Origin: an uncultured Alphaproteobacteria bacterium
Lineage (GTDB): Bacteria > Pseudomonadota > Alphaproteobacteria > UBA11222
NCBI GenBank assembly: GCA_937888955.1
Contig: CALAQW010000142.1
Coordinates: forward strand, 1 to 38,693
Reading direction: 5' to 3'
DNA: 38,693 nucleotides
The position numbers and the translations under genes were made by a program. Positions 1 to 8,148 of the stretch are shown here, piece by piece; the stretch's first letter is position 1; each line of letters begins with the position of its first letter. The notes under the pieces were generated by a model, which saw nothing but the letters and a program-made list of their open reading frames with translations, searched no databases and was not told the origin of the DNA.

Positions 1-1
1 A

Positions 2-631
2 ACAACGCCGTCAGGCTACTTTCGCGGCGATTCTGAGGGGACTGCAAAAGCGCAGGTTGCCGCGCAGTTGGCTGTTATTCAGCTGCTGGACCGTCAGCCG
101 GAAGATGCTTTGGAAACGATACGCAGGACCAGGCAAACCCGCCTGCCGCAGGATCTGAACGTGACGCGGCTGTTACTTGAAGCGCGCGCTTTGACCGAAA
201 TGGAAGATTATGAGTATGCACTCGATCTGATCGACGGTATCGAGACGCCGGAGGCAGATCTGCTGCGTGCGGATATATATTGGGAATCCGAGAACTGGAC
301 CGCGGCCGCAGGTGCAATGGAAACGGTGCTTGGTGAACGTTGGCGCGTGCCGGCAAGCCTGACGCTTGTCGAGCAGGGGCAGGTCATGCGTGCATCGATC
401 GCCTACGCTCTTGCCGGGGAGCAGCAGGCGCTTGACGCGCTTAAAGGTCGTTATGGACCCAAGATGACCATGGGACGCTATGCCGAGGCGTTTGATGTAT
501 TGACGCAATCGCCCGATGCAAGCGGGGTGGCGTTCCGTCAGCTTGCCTCAACCATTGCCGATATCGATACCCTGCAGGATTTCCTGGCCAACTACCGTGG
601 CGACGTTTCCGCAGCGGATGTGAATTCCTGA
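2..631 (+). CDS. TPR-like protein, C-terminal part (5' truncated by window)
   Basis: The frame is open from base 2, so the gene starts outside the window; the track's TTG at 68 is only the first start-like codon. The visible ~209 residues are helical and alanine/leucine-rich, with at least one TPR-like helical pair (around PEADLLRADIYWESENW). The C-terminal segment (RYGPKMTMGRYAEAFDVLT, then a short helix) has no enzymatic motif. It converges on fliP. Large TPR proteins beside flagellar genes occur in alphaproteobacteria, so a role in flagellar assembly is possible, but this is inference from position. No signal peptide can be judged because the N-terminus is missing. Confidence 0.6.
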   Translation, partial: TTPSGYFRGDSEGTAKAQVAAQLAVIQLLDRQPEDALETIRRTRQTRLPQDLNVTRLLLEARALTEMEDYEYALDLIDGIETPEADLLRADIYWESENWTAAAGAMETVLGERWRVPASLTLVEQGQVMRASIAYALAGEQQALDALKGRYGPKMTMGRYAEAFDVLTQSPDASGVAFRQLASTIADIDTLQDFLANYRGDVSAADVNS

Positions 632-644
632 TTGCAGGCCAATA

Positions 645-672
645 GGCACGCAAGGCGCGTGCCCTTGCCTTG
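645..672 (+). terminator. Possible weak terminator after the TPR-like gene
   Basis: A perfect 7-bp stem GGCACGC/GCGTGCC with a 5-nt loop (AAGGC) begins 14 bases after the stop codon. It is followed by the T-rich CTTGCCTTGTTTT rather than a clean T-run. It lies between two convergent genes, where termination is expected. The rest of 673-882 shows no gene that I can support. Confidence 0.4.
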
Positions 673-882
673 TTTTGCCATAAGCAGATGTGCGCGCATG
701 GACGCGGTTCAATCGGGTAACCTGTCAGCGATTCCGGGCGATCCGGGATGACTGCCGTGCCAGCATTGGCGGAAAGTTTGCCGATAAAGTAAGGCTTCTT
801 TTCTGGGCAAGATAATATGCCAATGCGCGCGGATGAAACGCCGGAGGGTTGCGCCCCCCGTTTCGATCCGGATTTAAGCCCG

Positions 883-1665
883 TTATCCTGTGCCGAAGCT
901 CTGTACCAGGCTGCTTGCAATCAGGCTCCAGCCATCCACCAATACGAAAAATATCAGTTTGAAGGGCAGCGAAATCATGATCGGTGGCAGCATCATCATG
1001 CCCATCGACATCAGAACCGATGCGACGACCATATCGATGACGACGAAGGGAATAAAAATCAGAAAGCCGATTTCAAATGCCCGTTTGAGCTCTGAAACCA
1101 TGAATGCAGGAATAAGCGCGTGCAATGGCGTGTCCGCTGCGGTTTGCGGCGTATCGGATTTGGACAGGTCGATGAACAGGCGCAGATCCTGTTCGCGGAC
1201 TTGCGACAGCATGAATTGCCGAACCGGCGCGACGGTGCGGTCGAACGCTTCTGTTTCGTCGATGCGATCTTCCATCAGGGGCTTTATGCCTTGCTCATAT
1301 GCCTGATTGAAGGTCGGCGCCATGACGAAGGCAGTCAAAAACAGGGCCAGTGAAATAATCACCGTATTGGGGGGCGAGGTTTGTGTGCCGAGCGCGCTGC
1401 GCAAAAGCGACAAGACCACGACAATGCGTGTAAAAGATGTCACCGTTACGAGAATGCCGGGCGCGATGCTGAGAACGGTGATAAAGGCGATCAGCTGTAT
1501 CAAACGCCCCGTCAGCGAATTCGTACCGCCGAGCAGTTCACTATCGGCGTCATCACCCAGATCGATGGTAATGTTCTGCGCAAATGCTTGCCCATCCGGC
1601 AAAAACAGAATTATGGCCAGAACCACAAGAGCGGGAATAAAAAGGCGGAATTTACGTCTGGTCAT
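883..1665 (-). CDS. fliP: Flagellar export gate protein FliP
   Basis: FliP is the core subunit of the FliPQR export gate in the inner membrane, through which rod, hook and filament subunits pass. The 260-residue product has a signal-like N-terminus (about 1-29, ending GQAFAQ). FliP hallmarks follow: SFTRIVVVLSLLRSALGTQ near 77-95, PPNTVIISLALFLT, and the membrane hairpin GFLIFIPFVVIDMVVASVL with MGMMMLPP. Length is typical. The start overlaps the end of fliO by 14 bases, so the two are translationally coupled. FliQ, FliR and FlhB, the other export membrane proteins, are encoded in the divergent operon. Confidence 0.97.
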   Translation of the reverse strand: MTRRKFRLFIPALVVLAIILFLPDGQAFAQNITIDLGDDADSELLGGTNSLTGRLIQLIAFITVLSIAPGILVTVTSFTRIVVVLSLLRSALGTQTSPPNTVIISLALFLTAFVMAPTFNQAYEQGIKPLMEDRIDETEAFDRTVAPVRQFMLSQVREQDLRLFIDLSKSDTPQTAADTPLHALIPAFMVSELKRAFEIGFLIFIPFVVIDMVVASVLMSMGMMMLPPIMISLPFKLIFFVLVDGWSLIASSLVQSFGTG

Positions 1666-1981
1666 CGGTACTCAGTCTGTGAGATGGCGTGGCGTTCCCG
1701 TCTTCGGGTGCCGTGTCGCCTGAAATATTGCATTCGATCACAAGATCATTGTCGCCACCGATCATCAGCAAATGCTGCCGGTCGTCGCGCCCGATAAGGA
1801 TGAGCTTCCTTTTGGCATCGATCGGGCGAACCTCCAGTAATACCAGGCGATTATCCGTATTACCCCGTTTTGCGGCGCGCGGTGTCAGTCCGGCGCGTTT
1901 GCCAAGCCAGGCGCAGAAACCGATAAGCCCCAGCACAAAGACAAGCGCGAGCAGGAAGCGTACATAATCAAAACTTTCCAT
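1652..1981 (-). CDS. fliO: Flagellar protein FliO
   Basis: FliO is a small membrane protein that assists assembly and stability of the FliP complex. The 109-residue product has one N-terminal membrane segment (about 8-26, VRFLLALVFVLGLIGFCAWL). A basic cytoplasmic stretch follows, then the FliO-type core NRLVLLEVRPIDAKRKLILI...HLLMIGG. The tail is acidic and disordered-looking. FliO is poorly conserved, but the topology, the RLxLLEVRPIDxKRKLxLI pattern and the overlap with fliP make the call secure. It is transcribed away from flgB, and the CtrA-type boxes lie upstream of its start. Confidence 0.92.
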   Translation of the reverse strand: MESFDYVRFLLALVFVLGLIGFCAWLGKRAGLTPRAAKRGNTDNRLVLLEVRPIDAKRKLILIGRDDRQHLLMIGGDNDLVIECNISGDTAPEDGNATPSHRLSTDDQT

Positions 1982-2066
1982 CAGAACCTTCGGGCCAATT
2001 TGTTGTGCGGATGCAGCAAGACGGTCTTCCGGGCACGGTGATAACGCTAATTTGCCGTCAATATGC

Positions 2067-2081
2067 TTAACGGGGGGTTAA
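2067..2081. promoter_or_regulatory. CtrA-type box 1 (TTAA-N7-TTAA)
   Basis: TTAACGGGGGGTTAA matches the CtrA recognition pattern TTAA-N7-TTAA exactly. It sits 86 bp upstream of fliO and about 110 bp upstream of flgB, in the shared divergent promoter region. It is also an inverted repeat (CTTAAC/GTTAAG). CtrA controlling flagellar genes through such sites is established in Caulobacter; use here is inferred. Confidence 0.6.
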
Positions 2082-2106
2082 GGCAGGCTTGCTATGCGGA
2101 ACGCGT

Positions 2107-2121
2107 TTAAGAGTTTGTTAA
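2107..2121. promoter_or_regulatory. CtrA-type box 2 (TTAA-N7-TTAA)
   Basis: TTAAGAGTTTGTTAA, followed by AC, is a second exact TTAA-N7-TTAA, 40 bp from box 1 and 71 bp upstream of flgB. The 40-bp separation is close to a whole number of helical turns. Two exact matches in one short intergenic region argue against chance. Confidence 0.62.
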
Positions 2122-2192
2122 ACCCGATGGGGCACAATCAACGCAATGGACCGAAGCAGGTTGCAATCGATCGGTGAGTTGATCCAAAGGCG

Positions 2193-2603
2193 ATGAGCGC
2201 AAACGCATTTCCCATATTTTCCGCTATTCGGACAAAGCTTGCATGGCTGTCGGCCCGCCAGAAAGTGGTATCCGAGAATATTGCAAACGCCAATACGCCT
2301 GGTTTCCGCGCGCGTGAACTGAAGCCGGTCGATTTTCGCAAGATGCTGGAAAATCAAGGGCAAATGGTGGGATTGCGGGTCACCAATGCCCGGCATATGA
2401 GCGGCCAGGGCGGTGCATCGCGTTTGTTTGATTTCAAGACAAGGGAAGCACCGATCGTCGAGATGGACGGATCGGGAAATTCGGTATCGATTGCCGAAGA
2501 GACAATGAAGCTCGGCCGCACTCAGGTCGAATATGAAATGACGACGAATATCTACCGCAAGCAAACAGGCCTGCTTCGTATCGCATTGGGCCGGCGTCAG
2601 TAG
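2193..2603 (+). CDS. flgB: Flagellar proximal rod protein FlgB
   Basis: FlgB is a proximal rod component of the basal body, exported to the periplasm through the flagellar type III apparatus. The 136 residues include the rod/hook N-terminal motif SENIANANTPGFRAREL (about 27-43). The C-terminal helix (MTTNIYRKQTGLLRIALGRR) pairs with the N-terminal helix in the D0 domain. Length is normal for FlgB. It opens the plus-strand operon flgB-flgC-fliE-fliQ-fliR-flhB, with 23 bases to flgC. The upstream region carries two CtrA-type boxes; the ribosome site is weak (AAAGG). Confidence 0.96.
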   Translation: MSANAFPIFSAIRTKLAWLSARQKVVSENIANANTPGFRARELKPVDFRKMLENQGQMVGLRVTNARHMSGQGGASRLFDFKTREAPIVEMDGSGNSVSIAEETMKLGRTQVEYEMTTNIYRKQTGLLRIALGRRQ

Positions 2604-2626
2604 CATAAGTTAAGGAGGTCTCGGAC

Positions 2627-3040
2627 ATGGATCTTAATCTCGCAATTCAGACGTCTGCATCAGGCATGCGCGCGCAGAGTACGCGCATGCGCGTGATTTC
2701 GGAAAATATCGCCAACTCGCAATCGCTGGCGAAGAATCCGGACGAAGATCCGTATCGGCGGCAGATGGTGACTTTTCGGAACGAGCTTGATCGGGTATCG
2801 GGCGCAAAACTTGTTAATGTCCGGAAGGTGGTCGAGGACAAAAGCGAATTCAAACAAAAATACGACCCGCTGCATCCGGCAGCCAACCCGCAGGGCTATG
2901 TGGATCTGCCAAATGTGAATGTCGTCCTTGAAACGATGGATATGCAGCAGGCGCAGCGCAGTTACGAGGCCAATATCGCGTCGCTGAAAGCGGCGCAGAA
3001 TATGCTGGTGAAGACAATCGATCTTCTGAATAACCGCTAG
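2627..3040 (+). CDS. flgC: Flagellar proximal rod protein FlgC
   Basis: FlgC is a proximal rod subunit. The 137-residue protein carries the N-terminal rod motif (MRVISENIANSQS, about 21-33). The C-terminal D0 helix MDMQQAQRSYEANIASLKAA is near-canonical for FlgC. The start is well fixed by a strong AGGAGGT ribosome site 8 bases upstream. It sits between flgB and fliE with short gaps, as in most proteobacteria. Confidence 0.97.
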   Translation: MDLNLAIQTSASGMRAQSTRMRVISENIANSQSLAKNPDEDPYRRQMVTFRNELDRVSGAKLVNVRKVVEDKSEFKQKYDPLHPAANPQGYVDLPNVNVVLETMDMQQAQRSYEANIASLKAAQNMLVKTIDLLNNR

Positions 3041-3062
3041 GTAACCGCCGGAGAATCCGATC

Positions 3063-3392
3063 ATGAGCATTTTGGGAACCAATGCGGCGCAGGCGGCTTC
3101 TGCCTATGCGCAAACCGCAAGCCGGCCGCTGGAAGAGAATGGCGCAGGCGTCGCTGATGGCGCAGCACCCAAAGGCCCGACATTTACAGAGCTTGTGGAA
3201 GACAAGGTCGGCGCGGCGATCGGTGCGAACAGGAAAGCCGAATCGGTGTCATTGGATGCGATTAATGGCAAGGCGGATATGGTGGATCTTGTTACCGCTA
3301 TGAACAATGCGGAAATGACGTTGCAGACTGTCGTCGCGGTGCGCGACCGGGTGGTTCAGGCCTATCAAGATATTCTGAAAATGCCGATATGA
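3063..3392 (+). CDS. fliE: MS ring-rod junction protein FliE
   Basis: FliE joins the FliF MS ring to the rod and is needed for early export. The 109 residues have a low-complexity Ala-rich N-terminus, a middle TFTELVEDKVGAAI, and the conserved C-terminal region MVDLVTAMNNAEMTLQTVV with VQAYQDILKMPI. Length is typical. Gaps of 22 and 25 bases place it firmly in the flgBC-fliE-fliQ operon. No start problem is seen. Confidence 0.95.
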   Translation: MSILGTNAAQAASAYAQTASRPLEENGAGVADGAAPKGPTFTELVEDKVGAAIGANRKAESVSLDAINGKADMVDLVTAMNNAEMTLQTVVAVRDRVVQAYQDILKMPI

Positions 3393-3417
3393 TTGGTTTC
3401 GGGGGAGAGCGCTGACG

Positions 3418-3681
3418 ATGGGGCCGGCCGATGTCCTGGATGTGGGGCGTGACGCGATCTATGTCATGCTGCAGGTTTCCGCGCCTGTCATGCTGGTCGG
3501 GCTTGGTGTCGGGTTGATCATCGCGTTATTCCAGGCACTGACCCAGATTCAGGAAATGACCCTGACCTTCGTTCCAAAAATCATCGCTATTTTTGTGTCG
3601 CTACTGATCTTTCTGCCTTTCATGGGGCAGGTGCTTGACGGGCTTATGGGCCGGATTGCAGAGCGCATTATCGGCTTATAG
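3418..3681 (+). CDS. fliQ: Flagellar export gate protein FliQ
   Basis: FliQ is the small two-helix membrane subunit of the FliPQR export gate. The 87 residues form two hydrophobic hairpin segments (about 14-38 and 49-73) joined by the family motif QIQEMTLTFVPKI. Length is exactly that of the family. The ATG follows a GGGGGAG ribosome site. It lies between fliE and fliR; the 65-base gap to fliR is the longest in the operon up to fliR. Confidence 0.97.
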   Translation: MGPADVLDVGRDAIYVMLQVSAPVMLVGLGVGLIIALFQALTQIQEMTLTFVPKIIAIFVSLLIFLPFMGQVLDGLMGRIAERIIGL

Positions 3682-3746
3682 GGGTGAGTACGAGCTTATG
3701 CGGTTTGATCGCGATAAGATCTGTTGAGTAGGCGGACAGGCCAACG

Positions 3747-4511
3747 ATGCAGTTAGAACTGGTCCCAGCCCAAATCTTTGGCTTTTTTCTTGTTTTCAGC
3801 CGTGTCGGCAGCATGACCATACTCATGCCCGCTTTCGGTGAGGTATCTGTTCCCCCATGGGTTCGGCTTGGTATCGCATTTTCCCTGACGGCCGTTTTAT
3901 ATCCATTGGTAAAGGATCTTTTGCCGGTCATGCCGACGACACCTTTCGCCATTGTGGCGGTCGTTGGTGCGGAAGCATTGACGGGGCTGTTTATCGGCGG
4001 GATTGCGCGCTTGCTGCTGATGGCGCTGCATCTGGGGGGGCTTGTCATTGCATTTCAGACAGGACTTGGTTTTGCCCAGGGATTTGATCCCTCACAGCGT
4101 AGCCAGTCGGCGCTGGTCGGGACCTTCCTGACATTGGTCGGGGTCAACCTCATTCTGGCGGCAAATCTGCACCATCTGCTTGTCGGTGCAATGCATGACA
4201 GTTATCAGCTGTTCCACCCGGGCAGTCTGCCCGCGCCGGCAAGTTTTGCGGAACTCGCCACACAGACAGTCGGGCAGGCTTTTGCAATGGGGATCCAGCT
4301 TGCGGCGCCTTTCATTGTTTTCGGGATTATCTTTAATACGGGCATTGGGTTGCTCGCGCGTTTGATGCCGCAGGTGCAGATATTTTTTATCGCCGTGCCG
4401 GGCCAAATTCTGCTTGGTTTCATGATCATGGGGATGATCTTTTCCAGCATGATGCTTTGGTATCTCGATTATTTCGAGGCCGGTGTCACAAATCTTCTGA
4501 TTGCGCGATAA
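3747..4511 (+). CDS. fliR: Flagellar export gate protein FliR
   Basis: FliR is the third FliPQR gate subunit, a polytopic inner-membrane protein. The 254 residues show about six hydrophobic segments. FliR-typical features include the N-terminal FFLVFSRVGSMTILMPAFGE, the GxQTGLGFAQGFDP loop and the C-terminal LLARLMPQVQIFFIAVPGQI. The stop is 10 bases before the flhB ATG, so the pair is likely co-translated. Codon use and length are unremarkable. Confidence 0.96.
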   Translation: MQLELVPAQIFGFFLVFSRVGSMTILMPAFGEVSVPPWVRLGIAFSLTAVLYPLVKDLLPVMPTTPFAIVAVVGAEALTGLFIGGIARLLLMALHLGGLVIAFQTGLGFAQGFDPSQRSQSALVGTFLTLVGVNLILAANLHHLLVGAMHDSYQLFHPGSLPAPASFAELATQTVGQAFAMGIQLAAPFIVFGIIFNTGIGLLARLMPQVQIFFIAVPGQILLGFMIMGMIFSSMMLWYLDYFEAGVTNLLIAR

Positions 4512-4521
4512 GGGCGGCGGC

Positions 4522-5580
4522 ATGTCAGAAGAAGATAAATCACAAAAAACAGAAGAGCCGACGCAGAAAAAGCTCGAAGACGCTCAGAAAAAAGGCGATG
4601 TCGCACGCAGTCAGGAAATCCGCCATCTCGCCATGCTGGCGGGCGGCGGGCTCGCCATTGCGATATTTGCCGGTCAGATTGGTGTGCAGGTGAGTAATAA
4701 CCTGTCCGTTTATCTGGCCAATGCCGGGCAGATACCGGCAGATGCGCCAAATCTTGCGCGCGTCGGGCGCGATGTTGTGACGGGGCTTCTGTCATGGCTT
4801 GGATTGCCGCTATTGCTGCTTGTCGTTGCAGCACTTGCAGGAAGCATTCTGCAGGCAAAGCCTGTACTCACAACCGAGAAGATAAAACCGAAATTCAGCA
4901 AGATTTCGCTTACGAAAGGTTTTGGCAGACTGTTTTCCAGCCAGTCGGTGATGGAGTTTACCAAAGGTCTGCTCAAGCTCGCGATTGTCGCAACGGTTGT
5001 CATCCTCGTCGTATGGCCCGATCGGGATCGGCTCGATACGCTTATGACTTATGCGCCTGCCGATATGTTGGACTATGTGAAAGTCGCAGCACTCAAGATG
5101 TTTGGTGGTGCAATTGCGATCATGGGATTGATCGCTGCTGCCGACTTTCTTTATCAGCGGTCGGAGTTTCTGAAAAAGCAGCGGATGAGCCGGCAGGAAA
5201 TCAAGGATGAACACAAGCAGACGGATGGCGATCCGCAAGTAAAGGCGCGTATTCAACGCATCAGAATGGAGCGCGCGCGCGGACGAATGATGGCCGCAGT
5301 TCCTGAGGCAACGCTCGTGATCGCCAACCCGACGCATTTCGCGGTCGCGCTGAAATATGAGCATCAGGAAATGAATGCGCCAGTCTGTGTGGCGAAGGGC
5401 GTTGACGAGGTGGCGTTGCGGATCCGCTCCGTTGCCGAAGAAAATGGCGTGCCGGTTGTCGAAAATCCGCCACTTGCTCGGGCCCTGCATGCCTCGGTCG
5501 AGCTGGAGCAGGAAATTACGCCAGAACATTATCAGGCAGTGGCCGAGGTAATTGGCTATGTGATGGGCTTGCGAAAGTAG
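4522..5580 (+). CDS. flhB: Flagellar export switch protein FlhB
   Basis: FlhB sets export substrate specificity, switching from rod/hook to filament proteins after self-cleavage. I chose the ATG at 4522 (MSEEDKSQKTEEPTQKK) because it follows GGGCGGCGG and gives the standard FlhB N-terminus; the track's TTG at 4501 lies inside fliR. The 352-residue protein has four membrane segments (about 30-220), the basic linker and the autocleavage motif NPTH at residues 269-272. The C-terminal FlhBc domain is complete (VCVAKGVDEVALRIR, VVENPPLARAL). It is followed 80 bases later by cckA on the same strand. Confidence 0.97.
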   Translation: MSEEDKSQKTEEPTQKKLEDAQKKGDVARSQEIRHLAMLAGGGLAIAIFAGQIGVQVSNNLSVYLANAGQIPADAPNLARVGRDVVTGLLSWLGLPLLLLVVAALAGSILQAKPVLTTEKIKPKFSKISLTKGFGRLFSSQSVMEFTKGLLKLAIVATVVILVVWPDRDRLDTLMTYAPADMLDYVKVAALKMFGGAIAIMGLIAAADFLYQRSEFLKKQRMSRQEIKDEHKQTDGDPQVKARIQRIRMERARGRMMAAVPEATLVIANPTHFAVALKYEHQEMNAPVCVAKGVDEVALRIRSVAEENGVPVVENPPLARALHASVELEQEITPEHYQAVAEVIGYVMGLRK

Positions 5581-5660
5581 ACCATGCGCTGGATTGCCAA
5601 TTGTCGCCAAGCCGGCCTAGGCTAATGAGAAATAATGTCAAATGGTGAGATGACGACAAA

Positions 5661-8039
5661 ATGGGGCTGTTATCCGATCAGAAAGGTGTGGCGGGACTGC
5701 GCGGATTGCTGAAAGGGGGGGCAGGACGCATCCTTGGCAAGGACACCGCTCGCCGCGAACATTTCAGGCTTGCAGGATTTGATTACGGCGTACTTGCGGA
5801 GCTTGTCGATAACAGTCAGGACGCGATATTGATCACCGGTGAAGCAGGCGAAGTCTGCTATGCCAATGTGGGCTATTATCAGCAGTTTGATATTGATCAG
5901 TCGGTTGTTCCGCCCCCTGCCTTGTCTACCATATTGGGGCGGCAGGATAATTGTAGCGACCGGCTTTTCCGTTTGCAGAAGGCGATTGCCGCGCGGCAGC
6001 CGGCAAAAGAGGTGATGTCGTTTGTTCAGGCGGACAAACTTCACCGTGTGGCAGTGAGTGTCGCGCCTGTTTCATCAGCAAGTCCACTATGCGTCTGGCG
6101 TATCCAGCGCTATTACAGAACTGAAAATTCAGCGTCGCCCGAACTACAAAAATTCAAGCAGATACTGGAGGTTATCGACACCGCGCCATTGGGTATCGGT
6201 ATTGTCAGTGAAACCGGTGTCGTTGAATTTGCCAATGCGATATTTGCTGATTGGGTTGGTTTGTCGCCCGAGGAAATCCTGTCAGGGAAAGTAACGAGTA
6301 CGGATATATTCGAGGACAGCTCGGCTTTCTGGTCATCGAGTGAGGAGGAGCGGGACCTCACCTATACCGGTATTGAACGCACGATTATCGTCTCCGTAAA
6401 CGGTGAGCGAATTCCGATTTCAGCCCTGTACCGGATACGTGAAGATACCGATCGGGGAATCCGGACATTGCAGCTTGTCATGCGTGATCTTCGGGTGCAG
6501 CTATCGGCGGATTTGACGCAATTACGCGAGGTGGAGGCACGTTTCCTTCGTCTGTTCGATATTGCGCCGGTTGGCATCGTTATTGTGGATCAGCATGGCA
6601 GTGTCGTCGAATCGAACTCGGCCTTTTTCAAGAATTTCGGCATGTTGTTCAGCAGTGGTGACGATTTCCTGTCTATTGTTGATGAAACCTATGTCGCTGA
6701 AGTGCGTCAGCGGATTGCCGATGCGGCAAGGCAGCAATTGACCGGGCAGCATGTCGATATCGAATTGCACAATCGTGGCGAGGCACGTTCCGCACAGCTT
6801 TATATTTCGCCGTTGCGGGAATCAGGTGATGCATCTGTCGTTTTGTACTTGATCGATACGACGGAACAACGGAATTTGGAGCTGCAATTCTCCCAGTCGC
6901 AGAAGATGCAGGCGGTCGGACAACTGGCCGGCGGCATCGCGCATGATTTCAATAATCTGCTGACTGCAATTATCGGATATAGTGACCTGCTTCTCAGTCG
7001 CCACGATGCTGGCGACCCGTCATTCAGCGATATTCACCAGATCAAGCAAAACGCCAACCGCGCAGCCAACCTTGTGCGGCAACTCCTCGCCTTCTCGCGG
7101 CAGCAAACGCTGCAGCCGGCGGTAATTTCAATCACTGACATGCTGGCGGAACTGCACAATCTGTTACGACGGCTGCTTGGCCAGCACATTGAATTGACAA
7201 TGACGCACGGGCGCAATCTGGGGCAGGTCAAGGCGGATCAGGGGCAGCTTGAGAATGTCATCATCAATCTGGCTGTCAATGCACGCGATGCGCTGGCCGG
7301 CAATAAGGGGCGGTTATCAATCCGTACGGCGAACATTTCCGCAGAGCAGGCGCAATCGCTGGATCATAGCTGGATGCCGTCTGGGGATTGCGTGATGATT
7401 GAGGTTGCCGATGACGGACCCGGTATCCCGAAAGCGGTAATCGGCAAGATATTCGAACCGTTTTTTACGACAAAGGAAGTTGGAAAAGGCACGGGACTGG
7501 GACTGTCGACCGCCTACGGTATTATCAAGCAGCAAGGCGGCAATATTCATGTGCAAAGCGAGGTTGGCGAGGGTGCGACATTCCGTATTTATCTTCCTGT
7601 CTATGCGGAAGAGGAAGTGCAGACCGAAAACGGCGATGCGCAGCTGGAAGCCAGTGCCGATCTGACGGGAAATGGGGTCATTCTGCTGGTCGAGGATGAA
7701 GATCCGGTTCGTGCATTCGCATCCCGCGCGCTGTCTGGCAAGGGATATACCGTGCTGGAGGCCGACGGGCCGGATCAGGCGCTTGAAATAGTCGAAACGC
7801 GTGCGGACGAAATTGATCTGGTGATTTCAGATGTTGTTATGCCCGGTATGGACGGGGCACGGCTGATGAAAATCATTCAGCAAAAAAGTCCGGGCATTCG
7901 CGCTATATTTATCTCCGGCTACGCGGAAAATGCATTCCGCGACAGTGACGAACTAGTCGAGGATTATTTGTTCCTGCCCAAGCCGTTTACACTGAAACAG
8001 CTTGCGGCGCGGGTAAAGGAAGCCTTTGCCGACCGTTAG
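5661..8039 (+). CDS. cckA: Hybrid sensor histidine kinase CckA
   Basis: CckA feeds phosphate to ChpT and on to CtrA and CpdR, controlling cell cycle and motility in alphaproteobacteria. The 792 residues show PAS-like regions at roughly 45-150, 165-285 and 295-405. A HisKA domain follows with phospho-acceptor H428 in GGIAHDFNN, then an ATPase domain (NLAVNARDA, ADDGPGIP, GTGLGLSTAYG) and a C-terminal receiver with D724 in VISDVVMPGMDG. The tail ISGYAENAFR is CckA-like, and cckA after flhB is a recurrent alphaproteobacterial arrangement. Caulobacter CckA has two N-terminal membrane helices; here I see no hydrophobic stretch long enough to span the membrane. No ChpT, CtrA or CpdR gene is in the window. 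Confidence 0.9.
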   Translation: MGLLSDQKGVAGLRGLLKGGAGRILGKDTARREHFRLAGFDYGVLAELVDNSQDAILITGEAGEVCYANVGYYQQFDIDQSVVPPPALSTILGRQDNCSDRLFRLQKAIAARQPAKEVMSFVQADKLHRVAVSVAPVSSASPLCVWRIQRYYRTENSASPELQKFKQILEVIDTAPLGIGIVSETGVVEFANAIFADWVGLSPEEILSGKVTSTDIFEDSSAFWSSSEEERDLTYTGIERTIIVSVNGERIPISALYRIREDTDRGIRTLQLVMRDLRVQLSADLTQLREVEARFLRLFDIAPVGIVIVDQHGSVVESNSAFFKNFGMLFSSGDDFLSIVDETYVAEVRQRIADAARQQLTGQHVDIELHNRGEARSAQLYISPLRESGDASVVLYLIDTTEQRNLELQFSQSQKMQAVGQLAGGIAHDFNNLLTAIIGYSDLLLSRHDAGDPSFSDIHQIKQNANRAANLVRQLLAFSRQQTLQPAVISITDMLAELHNLLRRLLGQHIELTMTHGRNLGQVKADQGQLENVIINLAVNARDALAGNKGRLSIRTANISAEQAQSLDHSWMPSGDCVMIEVADDGPGIPKAVIGKIFEPFFTTKEVGKGTGLGLSTAYGIIKQQGGNIHVQSEVGEGATFRIYLPVYAEEEVQTENGDAQLEASADLTGNGVILLVEDEDPVRAFASRALSGKGYTVLEADGPDQALEIVETRADEIDLVISDVVMPGMDGARLMKIIQQKSPGIRAIFISGYAENAFRDSDELVEDYLFLPKPFTLKQLAARVKEAFADR

Positions 8040-8052
8040 CAGGCAGCGAAGC

Positions 8053-8116
8053 CGCATATGTCACTATATGGCTGTCACCGCATGGCGTTTTTCGGGTTGC
8101 CTGAATGACATATGCG
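8053..8116. repeat. 11-bp inverted repeat between cckA and the acyl-CoA ligase
   Basis: CGCATATGTCA (8053-8063) and its exact complement TGACATATGCG (8106-8116) flank a 42-base spacer in the gap between two convergent genes. There is no T-run next to the arms. It could act as a long-loop bidirectional termination structure or a protein-binding site; neither is shown. Confidence 0.5.
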
Positions 8117-8148
8117 TTGAAAACCGGTGCGGGTGATGTTGCTGCGGT

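Noticed and set aside
780-787. GCCGATAA, an exact sigma-28 -10 hexamer-like match
   Set aside because: No TAAA -35 at 15 bases upstream, and it points into the antisense of fliP rather than at a gene.
2030-2065. GGGCACG...TTTGC as a sigma-54 promoter for flgB
   Set aside because: The GG to GC spacing is not the required 10 bases.
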